NCBI RefSeq assembly: GCF_910592395.1
Contig: NC_088310.1
Span: 21,833,501-21,897,500 of the forward strand
Direction of reading: 5' to 3'
Source of the DNA: Lineus longissimus
Lineage: Eukaryota; Nemertea; Pilidiophora; Heteronemertea; Lineidae
DNA: 64,000 bases
Positions 1-15,100 of the stretch are shown here, one piece after another (position 1 is the first letter of the stretch; each line of letters opens with the position of its first letter). The translations under genes and the position numbers were made by a program. The notes beneath the pieces were generated by a model. The model worked only from the letters and a program-made list of their open reading frames with translations, searched no databases and was not told the DNA's origin.

Positions 1-3000
1 CAGTTATGTCACCTCTGCCGCACAAGCTTATTTATATTAAGGGATGTCATCATATTGAACTTATGTAGTCAAGTTGAAGTTAGCATTGTGTCCATCCAAG
101 GTGTTGAAAACCAAGGGGTTCCCACACATCATGTCAGTAGGAGACCCACCTTTTGATTTACACCTATTCACGTCAATAATTTCATATACAAGGTGAAACT
201 GAGTGATATACAAGTAGGCCTATTAAAACCAGATGGTCTCTTCCAATTGGGCACTTGTGGTTTTAATGCGGGCAACATCCTCTTCAACATTCCAGTAACG
301 GCCAAATACCAATTGTGATCACCGAGCAATGCAATTCACTTGGTTTATAGTACTCTGCTATGACTGAGCTCGAGATGATAGCCCCTAATAAAGAGAAAAC
401 ATACTTGATAAACACCCATGGAATCTTTTTTCACTGATTAAAACTTGAAAAAAAACCTGGGAGCAGAATGTGTGAAAACCACTACAGTGTCGTCTGTCGA
501 TTATTACTTGACACTCTCCATATGATTGTCTATGTCAAATAACATCATCCCTTGAAGATAGACTGCGAAAAATTCAATATACTGCAATAAACCAGATGTC
601 ACCACTAGAATCTGCTATCTGATGACAGGTTTCACAACCCCTTCCAACGACGATGGTCTGTCTAGTCATCATATCCTTTGTTAACTCATTTACACGACAC
701 TCGCAAATCATGAGAAAATCTCCTAAAATACTTGTATACACGTCGTAATTAGTCGTTTCACAGTTGGTTCCACTGTCTTAGTGAATTAACTGGTAAAGCC
801 GTCTTTATATAGCTCTCATCCATGGAAAATTTGGTTTTTACTGTTTTGAGAGGATTGCATCAGATAATAATCCCTTTACATGACCTGCAGTTTCTTAATA
901 GGAGGGGTTAAGTCCTTGAACTGAACCGAAGTGTCTGTTTTTAAAACAAAACAACATGACATGTGTCTTGTGTGGTTGACCTTGCCCACGTCAGATATCA
1001 CCTTGAGAGTCCTGTTCCTCTATCATCAAAAACATCGATGAAGTAACTTGAGCTGTGAAAGGTTGATGGTTGAGTGTCAGAGGAAGCATGGGACATTGTT
1101 AACATCGTCAGTGACCTGGACTGGTTCATTGAAAGAACATATAGCTTCTTGTCCAGTGTTTGACCTGCTTTAACTCCCGGCCATCGACATTTCCAAAGAA
1201 GACATAAGCTATTATAATGTGCTATTGCATATTATACTATTGAAGGTTAATCATATATGTATAGTACTATTGGCTAGTCTTATGTCTTTGTTGAATGATG
1301 TTTATATCCAGCACATGTATGATATGTCATGTCGGTCTGGCCATTGAGGCCAGGTCAAGCCCAGGAAACGCTATATAAACAGCTGCCACTGGCTGTTCCA
1401 GACACCAATCTATGAAGTGGACATGACAAATTTTATCGTTGACCTCCTTCAAAAAACGCAGTTGGACCAATCTCTGGCTACAGCAGGAATCTTCGTTCTT
1501 TTCTTGCCGCTGTGTCATTTTCTACTGAATAAAAACAGCAAGAAAATTAGCCAGTGGGTAATTGCAGTTTTTAACTGACCTTGCTAGCAGTTCACATGGG
1601 GTGAAAACGGCTGAAAGAACATACTTTTCAATGAAGGTAACTGGCCTGATTAGCCTGGAATTTTGTCCAGGCTTAGTAGGGCCATTTTCAGTACTTTGAG
1701 CCCAAGTTGCATCATGGGGAATTCCTCTGGAGCTGTAAGCTGTCCCTGGAATCGACTCGCCTTAAGTGAACTTCTTGCAAGATTCTTCATGCTGTGCATT
1801 GGAATGATATGGCCAGTGCAAGCAGGTCAAACGGCCCATGAAGCCAAAACCAATGCTATGCACTTAGAAGTGAGAAAGTATTATCTGACAGTTATTGCTG
1901 GAAAACTTCAAGCTTAACTGGGGGTCAGGGAAGAATTGCACCAGCCACCGACTTTTGTCATTAGTATTTATTCTTCATCCTCCGGCATGGCCCTGGGGCA
2001 TTGCCGTCCTCCTCGGCGTCTGTCTGACCGTCGTCCCTCTATCAAGACGACGGCAAATGCTTTAATTTGAGATTGCTACAATGTATATGTTTGAAATGCG
2101 ATAAATGTTTTGGATATCAGAATTGAAAGTCAGCTCAATCCGATTAAGGGTTTCACCGCTTTTGGGGCATTTGTTGAAAACATAAAAATGCAATTGCTTC
2201 CATAACACTTGATGGACACCACTTCCGCAGATTCAAAATCGACATTGCCCATTCTCCAACTTTTGACCCACCTAAACTTTGTCATGGTGGAGAGGTTTTA
2301 GGTGTGACATGCAGCTAACCACTTCTGCTTCAACACACTTCTTCCTCAGTAATCATTATACAGTGATGAGTGCTCTGGGTAGCCAAAGTGTCACTGATAT
2401 CCAAAGTGACCCGGTTGCTGGCAGATGTGGCGTGATCTACCGAAATCCAGCATCAACTGTCACAGCCAGATCATGCTTTGTGGCCTCATGGCTGACCCAG
2501 GGCAAAGATTCATTGACTGCCTCACTATACTTACTACAAATCTGCTGCTTCAGTGCAGCATAAACTACCGCCGGTGGCTTGGATGCTTCAGATCACAACT
2601 GGTTCACGCACTCTCAGCATCTCGCAATTCCCAGTGTCCACTTATCGCTATGAAGATTTTTTTCTCCGGATCATTCTGAGGCATTATGTGTCAAATGGCA
2701 ATTGACCATGATTGTGGGAATTTTACAATCTGTGCGCCTGATCATCTGCACTGTCCAACCACAGGGGATCGCTTAAGGACAACTTGGTAGATAAAAATAC
2801 TTTAGTATCTTTTTTATGGTACCATCATCGTAAAACAAACTAATAAACCCCTCCTTACCAAAACGGAAAAGGATACTCAATCATTGGTGTTGCTAGATTG
2901 TGACAAGTATTGACTTGATTCTAATTGATAACTGTTTAACTTGATAGTAATATAGAAACATGTGATGAGTTTGGCACAAGACAAGTGGATAAAATACACA

Positions 3001-4174
3001 TTTGACTTGTTTATGAAATGTAATTTCTGGTTTTGTCTAAAAAAATACGATATATTAGTATAAGTTGTGATTTGTAATAATGATGAAGGTTGTCACTGAA
3101 TGAAAAGTTTTCAGTGTCATTATTACAACATGAATCAACAGAAAAATACTCCTGCCTGATATTCATTATCATAATCTTGCAATTAAAAATCAGTTCCGTT
3201 GATGCAAAGTGTAGGCCTAGCATTGTTCTTCTTCAAACACTTTCTGTCTATAATGAGTCTCTCCTCAGTGGGTGTACAATACAATACAGGGTATTTGTAT
3301 AATCGGTTATACATTTTTCACAATTCGAATTCCACCTTGCACCAGCCAGGAACACAAGCTCTCTGCCCACGGACGGCATTATCAAAGCAACACCTCTGCT
3401 GAATGAAGGGAACTTAATTTGCATTAATTTATCCAACCCCAAGATCCACTTTAAAATGTACAGTCTGGTTGGCTGTTTCAAACGTCAATTTGTGCGAAGA
3501 TCAGAGCGATTTGATATGTGAAGACGAATAGTGCCGATATATACAGATAAAATCATCTTAACTCTTACCATTTTCCCAGTATATGTATTTCAAAGATCAT
3601 CATACACACCATGGATACTTTTGCGTTAATATTGGGTATTTAGTAAAGCAGTAAGCAAACGGCGGGAAACTGCTTTACATCACGTGGTGCGTTCCAGCAA
3701 ATCAATTACTCCGGCTGACACCCATCCGCCGGCAACATTTCTGCAAGAGCATTTACCCCGACCATTTCCGAACATTAATTAGGACACACGAATGTTAACG
3801 AATGGAACACAAGGTGTAATTTTAACCCACTTTTGAAAGTCTACTCATTTTTTAGGAAAGTGCACTAAGGTATTGTTTGTTTAGTACTAGTGATCTGGCC
3901 AAGCTACACCAGGTAAACATTCTAAGCAGAGCATCACCCTGGCTACAACCTGGCCCTGGTATCCATCACTGGCTAGAGAACATGAAATGGGTCAAGAAAA
4001 ACGCTCGAACATTCTTGCTTGGTTTTTCGATATGCTAGATATACATCTGTACCATTACATGGAATTCTCTTACTCAAGACCCGTGAATGGGATGGTACTA
4101 AGTGGAGAAGGGTAATCAAGATGATTTATTTCTACGACCAGCAAATTAAGTCATATGGGATACAGGTTATGTAA
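1..4174. other. Non-coding stretch, no gene seen
   Basis: AT-rich DNA with only short chance reading frames on either strand, none with recognisable protein motifs or paired splice sites. A small CpG-containing, GC-richer patch lies at about 1,981-2,060 and may be a remnant of a dispersed repeat, but no family can be named. If the zinc-finger first exon at 56.5 kb belongs to a gene running leftwards, this DNA could be deep intron; that is inference. Confidence 0.5.
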
Positions 4175-4354
4175 TGTCAATATAGGCAATGTGAAATGAC
4201 AATACAGGCAATGTCAAAATGTCAATACCGGCAATGCCAAATCTCAGTAAAGGCACTATCATGACTAGCATATGGTTATATGTCAATTGTCGATTGTCAA
4301 TTCAGGCAGTGTCCAATGTCAGAAGAGGCTACGTCAAGTGACAATTCAGTGTCG
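4175..4354. repeat. Degenerate 22-bp tandem array
   Basis: About seven diverged units of roughly 22 bp follow the pattern GTCAATACAGGCAATGTCAAAT. They are best preserved at 4,175-4,240 and become ragged towards 4,350. Adjacent copies differ at several positions, so this is an old array. No coding frame runs through it and no function is suggested. Confidence 0.55.
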
Positions 4355-5937
4355 GCCTACTGGGGCATATTAGTCCTTTTTAGCAAAAGATTATCTTAGC
4401 ACATGAAATGTTGATTGAAAGGCTGATGTCGGTGAAGAGCATATTTCTACGATTTGATCTGAAAATGGTTTGATAAGGAATGTGATAGGGAAAATAACGT
4501 ATATAGTCAGCTGCCCAAAGTGACTTTTTTATCGAATTCACCCATCTTGGTTAGATAGCGAAGTATCGTATCTAGGATCTAGGATCATTGTTGGAACTGT
4601 AATCACGGAAATGACTTCCCGAACTTTAAGATCATGCCAAGTGTATAAAGAAATATCGAAATGCTTTAGCCAAGTTATTATCAAACTACAACCAATGTCA
4701 AATGTGCCAAGACATTGGCATAATGCTGGTATTAGCCTACATTGAATGCTTCTTATACTAATCTTATCCAACAGATGCCAACCTGGACCATTAGATGAAA
4801 CAAAATAATTTCAGGGGCTCCTGTCACAAGCGTCATATTACACATAATGGTTAACCACAATTTCTGATTGACCGATGAATAGCTTTCATTCTCTTGGATG
4901 ACAACCGTAACCATTCTGAATCATTTGCTTCAAGTCACACCCCATTCTTCGTTGACCTAATTTCTCGAGGACCCGTGGAACCACAATTATTATGATGACG
5001 TGCCATATCAACATGTGGTATGAGTGAAAAGGCAACAGACGACCTTTGCTCCGCGGTGGCTTTGGTATTGTGGTGAAAGTGTTCTGGCTCACTTTCTGGC
5101 CAAGCAATTGGCCGCAACAAAAGTAGCTAAAGGAGTCAACTAAGTCCAACAGAGGTTTCACAAAGGGTGTCGGGCAACGCTTTGAATTGTTGATTTCGGT
5201 GAGATATCAACCTCTATTAAAATAGTGTAACTGACTTTGAAAGTTTATATGGTTGAGATTATCGGGAATATATAAACTTATACCGATTTGATAAGTAAAC
5301 AAAACAAATCCCCACTCTTCATATTGAAGGTTATCACACCTAGACAGGAATTTACCCTGTGTTCTACATTTAGAGCAAGAACACCCTGTATCTGTTACTT
5401 TGAACTGTTTCAGGTAGGCTTTTGACCTCTTCACCATGATCGGCTTCCTTTACCACTAGCATAGATCTGATTTCTTTCTGACCCACTTCATTCGTACCGA
5501 CCGAATATTATCTTTTGAAACGAATGTTTTTTTAATCAGCTTCTGAGGTATATCTATACTTGCAAACCTTTAACGGTGTTGCTTCACAAAAGCAACAGCC
5601 AAACATACTTTTTCTGTACAAAGGCAAATCTTACAATGTACAGTGTAAAATGAATAGCAAGAGGAATGGACTTTTGCGCACGAGTCAGCTGTCATCACTG
5701 ACCTCAGGACAACTGGATGTCACTGGCCCCCATTCAGAGGTCTCCCATTGTTCTCTATAAATGAATGGCTATAGTTGAACTTCTGAAGAGTATTTCATAG
5801 GAGACAAAAGGAGGAATAAAACACAGTTGTAATGCTTTCATGACAATCTCTATCTTCGTATTTTTAAAAATAAATTCATAATACAGTTTTCACGACACTT
5901 CTACTTTTTCATTATCAGAATTAATAAGTTAATGTCT
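4355..5937. other. Non-coding stretch, no gene seen
   Basis: Several short open frames occur on the minus strand between 4,538 and 5,437. None has a recognisable domain, and they overlap each other in different frames, as chance frames do. No repeat longer than about 20 bp was noticed. Confidence 0.45.
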
Positions 5938-6148
5938 GACAATTCTGACAGAGAATCTTTGATAAGAAATATACCGGTAACAATAATAAAAAAAAAATTC
6001 AAGTTTCAAAACACAAATTTCCAAAATTCCTGTTGTTTGTTGGACAATTCTGACAGAGAATCTTTGATAAAAAATATACCGGTAACAATAATAAAAAAAA
6101 AAATTCAAGTTTCAAAACACAAATTTCCAAAATTCCTGTTGTTTGTTG
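5938..6148. repeat. Perfect-looking 105-bp tandem duplication
   Basis: Two head-to-tail copies, 5,938-6,042 and 6,043-6,148, are nearly identical. Both begin GACAATTCTGACAGAGAATC and carry an internal adenine run: 10 A in the first copy, 11 A in the second. The one other difference noticed is G to A just before the ATATACCGG stretch. The near-identity points to a recent local duplication, since the flanks are not repeated. An open frame spans the duplication, but its protein is only the translated repeat and is not taken as a gene. Confidence 0.9.
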
Positions 6149-9100
6149 GATTTTCTTTTTCAATGATGACACTTTCCCGCAGTTATCTCCTACAATGCCT
6201 TTCACCTTTGTTGTACTTATGAATAAGCTTGGGGAATGTTATCTTTCGGATAGAAATCTTGTTCCCTAGAAGAAAAACTGGGACCTGTGAAAAATTAAAT
6301 CATTTTTCTGATGGTTACATACGAATTGCAAAGCGACACAAAAATATAAACTTCCTGAAAAAAAATCGGCTACATATGATATCCCCTGAGCTTTTCCCTT
6401 CTGACTGTTGTCACAAGAAACTGATGAGAAAATCTTGGTCGAAGAAAAGATGCAATCTTGTCCTTAATTCAGCCAATGTTTCCACTTTTATGGAACAATC
6501 TCGAATAACGTTGGCTTTATGATTGGTCACCTGATCTAATGCCTACAATTCTGTAGTCCAGAACTGTCTTTTTTACCTTACCTAAGCATTCCTAAACCAG
6601 TGATAAGTGGTCATCTGACCCTAACACAGGAATTTGAGAAAGGATGGTTATTTTTTTAGGTAAGTAGCGTCTCAACGTACTTTGACAGCGACTTTTAGTG
6701 CATTGATGGTCAACTCTGTGTACTCTAGGTACTCAATGCTTTGAGTACCAGAGACTGAAAAAAAACTTCAGCAAAAGATCCGACAAGCTGGGAGAAATTT
6801 TTAGACGAAGGTAACAAGCATTTCAGCAAATTGTTGAAGTTGGAGCACACCTTTAACGGTCAACAATTCACGCAACGCCTAAAATCTAACCTATTCATCA
6901 AGACTGCCCCTGCCGACTAGCTAAGTTGTGGATTCAATAATCCTGATCATGAGCTTTAGTTCAAACCAATTCAGCTTGGTGGAGCTTTATGTTAAAACCG
7001 ATGCCGATGATATTTCTTTGGTATAACATCATGTGCGCATGCAAGAATTCCAGTTATAAAGGGATAACATGAAATTAACTCATTGATGGCCTACCAGCAT
7101 CTCCGAGGACAAAACTTTCTTGTATTTATTTGGACATATTTTGAGAAAAAAATATAAGAGAAATATGTGACATTAACAAATAATTTTTGACATTAACCCT
7201 TGGAAACAGCGATGTGTACTATGTACTGCTACTTACTCGTATCAACTTCTATACCCTTCATGCAGTCTGAATAGGGATTGCTGTCTTCACCTTAAAATAG
7301 AAGAAGGAACTAAACTCAGCAAGACGACAATGTGTGTATTGGGGATGGGGTGGAGGGGGAGTACATTTACTTATATTCTTGCAAGTAGCCGAAATGGTCA
7401 TTCCGATCACATTTCTCATATCACCTCGATATTAGTTACCGCAACTTTAAATTGTGTTTAAATTCCATGAATCAAATGAATGAGAAAAAACGAGTTTTTG
7501 TCGTTGCTCTGCAACCAATACAGATCGTAGTTAATTTCAATTAGGCAGACGACTGACCAGGTATCGCAAGATTAGACACCAGAATGCAGACAAGGATGCG
7601 CATCTTAGTAATCCTATTCCCTTTCCCTCTTCAGCAACTGCTGAAATCTACAAGACCCGATCTCAGGGAGTGTGGTCAGTTCGAAGAAGAGCTACAGGTC
7701 TGCACTCCATTGACCCCGATAAAACAAAAGTATTTCTTGAATATACCACTTGTTTGAAAGCTGTATGGGAATCCAGACTCTTCGAGGTTTTTTTAATATT
7801 AGACTGCCAGACTGCTGGGCTGCCGATCCATGACTTGGGGGATGTTTCTCATAGGTTTCATGTTATTGCATGATATATCTCAGCTAGTTCCCACATAGAG
7901 GTCAGGAGACTGGACAAATCTAATTCTTGTTTAGGGTGAATAATCATATATATTACAAGTTATGATATGTTAGGTTAGTGCAAAACCTGCAATGCACATA
8001 ATATGCATTGAACACAGTTGTTCTTTCTATCCACTGGGTTAATTGACCTCTACATAATTTGTCTGAAGCCTAGGCCATTTGATAGCCTCTACAATGTATA
8101 CTAATACATCACTTAGTCTCTATAAACTGTGGGCAACTATATTCGTATTCACCTTGACCTTAACCCAGCGTTTTTTTGGTCAGCCATGTCTGAAAGCTGC
8201 AGAGTTTTTAGAAATTCCAGCAGAACCTGCCCGGCGATTCTGTATTCTATCTACAGTTTTCAGCGATAGATTGCACTGGAAGATAAATAAGCTTGAATTG
8301 AACTGGACCTGGAGTCTGTAGCATATGATCACCTTAGACCAACGATCTGGCCAGCATGCCAGAAGATAAACACGCAGAATATTCGGACAGAAAAAAACTA
8401 GATAGTGCTTTTCCGCAACTAAATATATAGTGGCTGGGATAGACAGAACATAAATCATAGCCTTGTGGTGAGGGGGCACAGATATAATTTTACCCTGGTC
8501 TGAATTAACGCTTCAATCAGTATCTTTGAAGATGAGGCCCTACATCAGTGATCACCCTTTGTCCAACCGATAGTTTGGAATTTTATATCAGTAGGCCAAC
8601 TCAACTGTAGGTCAACCTCGTCCAACTGCTCCAGCTGAGTTAACTATTGATACCAGTAGGTCAACTTTTGATCAGTTGCTCTTGCTTTGGCCAATCGGTC
8701 AACCTTCGTTCAAAACGATTCTGACAGAGTTTCAACACAGATACCAGTATGTTTGTCAACTATAAGGCTGCATGCAGCGCAAGTATCCAATGTTGTTATT
8801 AATCCTGACCAGGTGGCAGCCAGTAGGCCTTTTGGAAGGGCAAGGGGATATGGACAGGATTAATGGTAAACCGCAAGATAACATTGTCTCTTTTTCGGTC
8901 TCGTTCAGCAGGATTATAAGTTGTTACTCTCGGCAAAAGAGTGTCCACAATAAATAGGCAAAAAGGAAATTACACTGGTTTTACGTTGAAGGTGTTTTTT
9001 TGCGGTTGGACTTGCATGACTTTTTCGATAAGTTAGCCTCCAGTTGTATCGGAAACTGATGGTTAAGTTAAAACTGGAAAACGAATTGCCTTTGAAACAA

Positions 9101-12100
9101 GCTATATTGGTATATTGATTCGTTGGTATTTTACATGCATTTCATAGAAAATATCCACACCTAGCCCAGAAAACGAAGCAATTGTTGTCAGCGTTGTATT
9201 AAAAAATGTCTGTCAATGAGCAAGAATCTTCTCCTTACCATTATATTGCTTAATTCTTGGCCATCTTCGCTCAAATAGATCATAATAGGATATAAGTGAC
9301 TAGGACAGGAAACTATCTGCATGTAGACTGCAGATGCTGCAATGATTCCTATAAAAACTCTCCTTGATAAAAAAAAACAATGCCAGTAATTATTTAGCTT
9401 AATGGGGCTATAAATGCTTGTGTTTTACACGTGTACACACTACTGATGAGATGGTCGGGAGGAGATGGGTCAATTTGATGCTGTAGAAGAACGAGAAGGC
9501 TGTACCGGTCATTTGTTGCCTTGGTCGGAATTGACTGCTGATGAGATGAACAGGAGATGAAATGGAAACGGAAAACAATATCGTTTACAAGGACATAACA
9601 GATTTATGAATCTGTCCACCCTGTAAATAGCATTAACCATTTCATATGTGGAGACATCTTTTGTGTCAAGGTTGAGTAAAATATTCAGAAATTTTTCTCA
9701 ACTCTGGAATTTATTGACTCTGTAGTCTCATGTAAAACCATCTGTAGATACAACGTACAAGCATCACTTTGTAACATCTACTACAAAGCAGACCACAGCA
9801 AATATCATTCCTACAGATGTAACAAAACACTAGCCTTTGGATGTAACTGAAACAACATCGGCGGTCATAATCTTTTAAAAACTGCCTTTCGTGACTAAAA
9901 CAAAGAAGCAAACTGCCCATTTCTTAGGATTCTACAAGTGAATACTCGAAATGTACAACTGCCTTTAGTGATGTCTACTTGGCATAATATAATTCATTCT
10001 TAGTCCAATACTAGTAGAGATTTAAGCACTGTAGGTAAACCTCCTAGTAAAAGTTTTCCGATGTGGTTGAGAGGATGATGATCCCAGCGCTGATTTTCAA
10101 ATTCTAATAGCATCGAGCAAAACAGTCATTACTGCACCGCACATAGTCATAAGTAGCGTCGAGAAAATCTTCGCCTTCATCCAAGAGTTTTGGAATGTCA
10201 ACAGAGGGATCATCTCCTCTAAAACAGTAATATCATTCTGCATAAGCATCGACTTGCTTCATTGATCGGGGTCATTTATAGTAACTGACGTACGTGCCGA
10301 GTACGTGATGTTGAAGTTAAATTACAGAATTAGGGAGAAAAAAATACTACTCCGTATATTGACGTCGTTTTGAGACAGTATCGCGAAATCTTGTATTTTC
10401 TCAGTGTATGTTAAGAGTCTTCGTATACCACTGCATGCCCTGGCTGAAAATGCTACGCCAGAACCTTATCTATTGATTTTGAGAGTTCTCGCTGCTGCTT
10501 CGCCCATGTTACCGTATATGGTGCGATGAGGTAATCAGTATGCCGTAACGTTAATTTGCTAAATTGCTACAGTTGTTGCCTGATTTGTCAAAGGTAAGCA
10601 GTATCAAGAAATAATGCACGCCTTCATGCCAATCGCGAAGTTGCCGATAAGGAATATTTCAATGTGCAGAAGGTTTGGGAAGGCCAAATATTAAGATAAA
10701 AGTTGGTTGAGGAGGGGTAAAGTAAGGAGTTATGATGTCAAAATGATGCTGTTCGTTGGTTTCCTTTCTAAGGCAATGACAGCAGCGTCTCACATTGTAT
10801 TTGCAAGCAAAGCATAGAACGATGCAGAAGCACCAAATTTTATGCCAGTCAATTATAAATTTTTTGCAGAGTATGATATAAGAAGAGAACAGGACATCAT
10901 CACTCAGAAATGAAAGAACATCATAATACCAGAACATCCAGCAAGTTTACAGATTGCTTTACACAACAAGTCACTGGCCAGATGCCAGACATTATGCAAG
11001 GGAGAGTTGAAAGCCTTACTTGGAATATGTTTATGAGAGTTGGAAAACTACAATCATACAGCATCATATAAATTGACGGTCCCAGGATACCCTGGCTATT
11101 TATCAGCTTCACCAGCAAATGAGGGAAAAGACTAATGTCTCACAGGAGACGTAGTTTCTCACTAAAATTCACTCGATAGTGAGTGAAGGTTTAGCGTAAG
11201 ATGTGAAGCATAGCAGCAGGGAATGAGAGAAAGAAAAGCTGTGGGCAGAATGAGCGTCATATTGGTTTGTCTCCAAACGCCCTATAGTGACCAACTTGAG
11301 AAAAGATTCCAGTTGAGATCCTGCGGACAATGTTCGGTTGCGTTGATCATCAATATTAAAAGCAAACACAGAAAGCGCACAATAGTTAGCTTGTTGTCAT
11401 CGTATTTGTCGTATCATAAAGATGTTGGCGTTATCAAACTCTTCGTGTGCAACACATTAGTCCTTCGTGACCGAAGTCTTTCGTGATCACCATTTGACGA
11501 TCTATTTTTTTGACAGAAAATTGGAGACTGCGTTGATCACTTTCCACTTGCATTTGAGATTACAAATCAAAACAGATAATGAAAAGATTCAAATGATTGG
11601 CTTTTCCATCATGGACCATCTGAACAGACCGCTCCATATCAGTCAATTCTCGGTTTATTTCCAATGCCAGGCTAGTTATAACACCCAGCGCTGGCGGTCA
11701 CTTGTGTTTTGGAATCTAATTTACAGCCAATTTGGATTTTTTTTCATTTCTTATCAGCGCAGAAGTGATGCAATCATGCACATCTGACAAAACCCATCTC
11801 GTATCAATGTAACATTATTTCGGCCTGCTAATGTAAGGTTTCCATTAACTGTCCCCACTCCAAAAGGAAATGCGTTTTATTTTTTCCCTACTGATCGAAA
11901 GAGGACTTCTTGAGTCTTTCCTAATAAATTGAAATCTCAGGACCATGGTAAAAAACGTTTATTTTTACTTCTGCTCCCTCGTATTCTAAAATGTAATCAT
12001 CACATTCAATCCATTAGGCTCACACTAATAGATCTTTGTCAGGTTCTTGTAGAACCCAATAACGCCAACTTAACGATTTCTCCTTGTCATTGACAATCTG

Positions 12101-15100
12101 CTAAAAAAAATGAGCAACTGGCTAAAGGAATTCGGTCAGGGCTGCACAACAGTTCATTTCAATGTGCTATCAGTTCTAAAATGATTTCCGTTCAGACATA
12201 AAACAGCCCAGCGTGTCTCTGACACCCATGGCACGTAAACAGATAGAAGGGAAACCACTATATTCAGGATGCCCTTTCAATACCGTGGCCCAGTGTTCAA
12301 ATTTAATACGACAGGCACGATGAGACGCTGGAGTTTTCCGGTCATTTTACAGAGTCTCAATCTAAGGTCAAACCTGGAAATTGAACTTTTTGAAGCAATT
12401 TTTCATAAAGAACCCGGCGCTTTTTTACTGCGTTTTGCTCTTTAACTTCGCAGTTAACTAGGGGTTTTTTTTAAAGAAACCAGTCAATGAATAAAGAAGG
12501 TTTTCTGTAGTGCTAAAGTTTTTTAACCATGAGTTTGAGAGGTGAATGGTGAATCGGCCATGGCTAATTGTAAATGTCACTAAGTTATGAATATACCACG
12601 AGAATGCAACAATCAGTGATGTGGTCGTATTGAATAATAAGCCACCTGGAAAAACCAGGGGTGCATGTCCGATAAAGCCACTAGGATTGATGAAATAGCT
12701 GGTCATGAAATATGGCTGAAGCACAGATGTAGACAGATTCTAATTAAAAATTCATTGTCGTGGACAGTAGTATGTCCAGCTGTCGCAGGTCTATGGGCAA
12801 AGCATTTGTATTAGTTCTGGCAAGGTTGCGTAGACCTATCTGATGCTTCATATCCCATGCAGCTTATGACAATAGAAGACTTATTGTCATCATGATTAGG
12901 TCTGGTGCAGGCGTACAACAAATCGTTTGTCTGACATCAACGGCCCTTCTTCATCTTGCTGACTATATGGCCCATGCATCATATTGCATTCAACATCTTC
13001 AGATGTTTCGAAGCCAACAGAACAGTTCCCAATGCAATATCTTCCCTCCTATCCCCAAAATGACTGCATCGCAAATAATTATTCTTGAGGAAAGGAATGG
13101 CATAAAGGGTTAATATCAGTGTTGAAAAACGGACATCGGAAATATTCTTAGACCACTTCTTTCTTATTCCTTATCCGTCACCATTTTTTGTGAAACAAGA
13201 TAATTCCAGCATATCAAGAATAACGCCTTTTCTTTTGTTTCTTTATTTCCAATATTGATGTTTTTTAGACAACTATCATGTCCGCCGAAAGGTGACATCG
13301 GCCAGTACCGCATATAAAGAGCCAAGACAAGGTATAACTTTCATTTCACACCTCTCTAATGGTCAAACAGAGATATCAAACCAATAATTAGATATACCCC
13401 GATGCATGATGGTATTTTCCTTTTATCTCCATTTACAACAGGACTGGCTCCTTCTCTTACAACATGGTATGGCCAATTTAATGTCTTGCGGGTGATTCTC
13501 AAAACAATGGCATGATTTCTTTGGTCATATTAAAAGGTGATGACTATGGTGGGACTTGGCTTAATCGGATGCCCATGCTGGGGTCATCTTTACTGTTCAC
13601 CTTTGTTCTCTGTGAGGGAAGGTAAGATGGCAAGAGGCCGACGGGAAACCTGTCATTTTGTGACTCACAACCTCAGTTGACACCATCTTTTTAAATATCT
13701 GATAGGGTGTTAGGGCTACCTTTTTATCAACGTCCAAATGAGCACTACAGGTTTTCAGTGCAAAAAAGGGTTAGGTTTGCCGCAGTTCCTAGATTTCACT
13801 TGCAATAGCGAATATCGACTGCTAACTGTCTTTCTCAGTGTCGGCCTACACTAAAATAATCTGTACAGAACCTCCTCTTTGCTAAACCAAGGACTGTATT
13901 TTTTACATGACTTAGGATATATCAATTACCTAGGCATATTTTTAAGTTGTCCATCCATAAGCTATTGGTCTTTCTTATGACCCGACTGTGATAGAATAGC
14001 AAAGACAATGGCTGTTAAATGCATTAGTTTTAAGAAAGGACTCTCTTCGCCAAGACAATAGATCAGAATAGACAAAACATCAATCCTAAGGCAAGTGCAG
14101 TAGAGACACCAAGTTAAATAGGAACAGAAATAATTAATCTGGTCAGAATCATGACAACAATCACCTCTGCCCCAAGGTTTATTCTTCTGCATGGATTTGT
14201 TTGCAGAGGCTTGCACGTTGGTACCATCGGAAAAAGATGGCCAACTTGACATTTTATGGGCACAAAGCAAGCAAAAGTCATATTCACAAGTGTTCAGCCA
14301 TTTTTGTCTAGGTTTTGCTAGGAAATCTTTGGGCAAGTGAGAAAGTTAACAAGATAAACTTGGTAACAAAGACGGAAAAATCAAGCCTGGGGCACTGTGA
14401 CCTCATCTCATCTCAGAGAAGTGTTTTCGGAAGGAATGGGCAAGAAAGCCGTTCTTTTCAGGACAAACATCCAGGACTGGCGTGGTATGTAACAACAGAA
14501 AGTCAACAAAAGCAAGCTTCGCTGTAGAGGTAAAGGAATTTATACATATCGATGTATATATATCTTTTGATCACAAAATATTTTGTCTGTATTATGAAAC
14601 ACTTGCAGCAGTTATGACCACCAGCAGTGCTGTTAACCTCAAAAGGTTTGTTTCTCCAAAAAAATAAAAACCATGATAAACTCTTTTATTTATTTGTTTT
14701 TTTCTTGTTAAAAAGCCTCAGTTGGGTTCAGTTAACCCTTTCCGAAATGCTGAGTCTGTCAATCTCAAAGAGCATTCACTTTGTGATATTGTGTTAATGG
14801 CCAGGATAAAACTTCGGCTATGATTATATCGGGTGGTTGTGATACACGTACACCCTTTTAGGAGGAAGGACATGGTCACTGTTTGTTTTACATTCATTAG
14901 CAGGGCAGTCAATATTCTTTGACAAAATCTATGTCAGATGTACGTGTCACTAAAAGTGTATGTCTTGGAATGTTTTAAAATGAATGTACTAAAGTCAACC
15001 TCACACAACTAGCAACTAATGCTGAATGTCTGTATTACGACAGAAGCTTCTACACGCGACCAGCAAGATAAATCACGACAGCGATCATACTCTGACCAAT

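Noticed and set aside
1981-2060. GC-rich patch with hydrophobic (plus) and arginine-rich (minus) frames
   Set aside because: Possibly part of a dispersed repeat, but no boundaries, ends or second copy are visible.
5932-6222. 96-codon plus-strand frame across the 105-bp duplication
   Set aside because: The duplicated peptide simply reflects duplicated DNA with poly-A runs; no coding signature.
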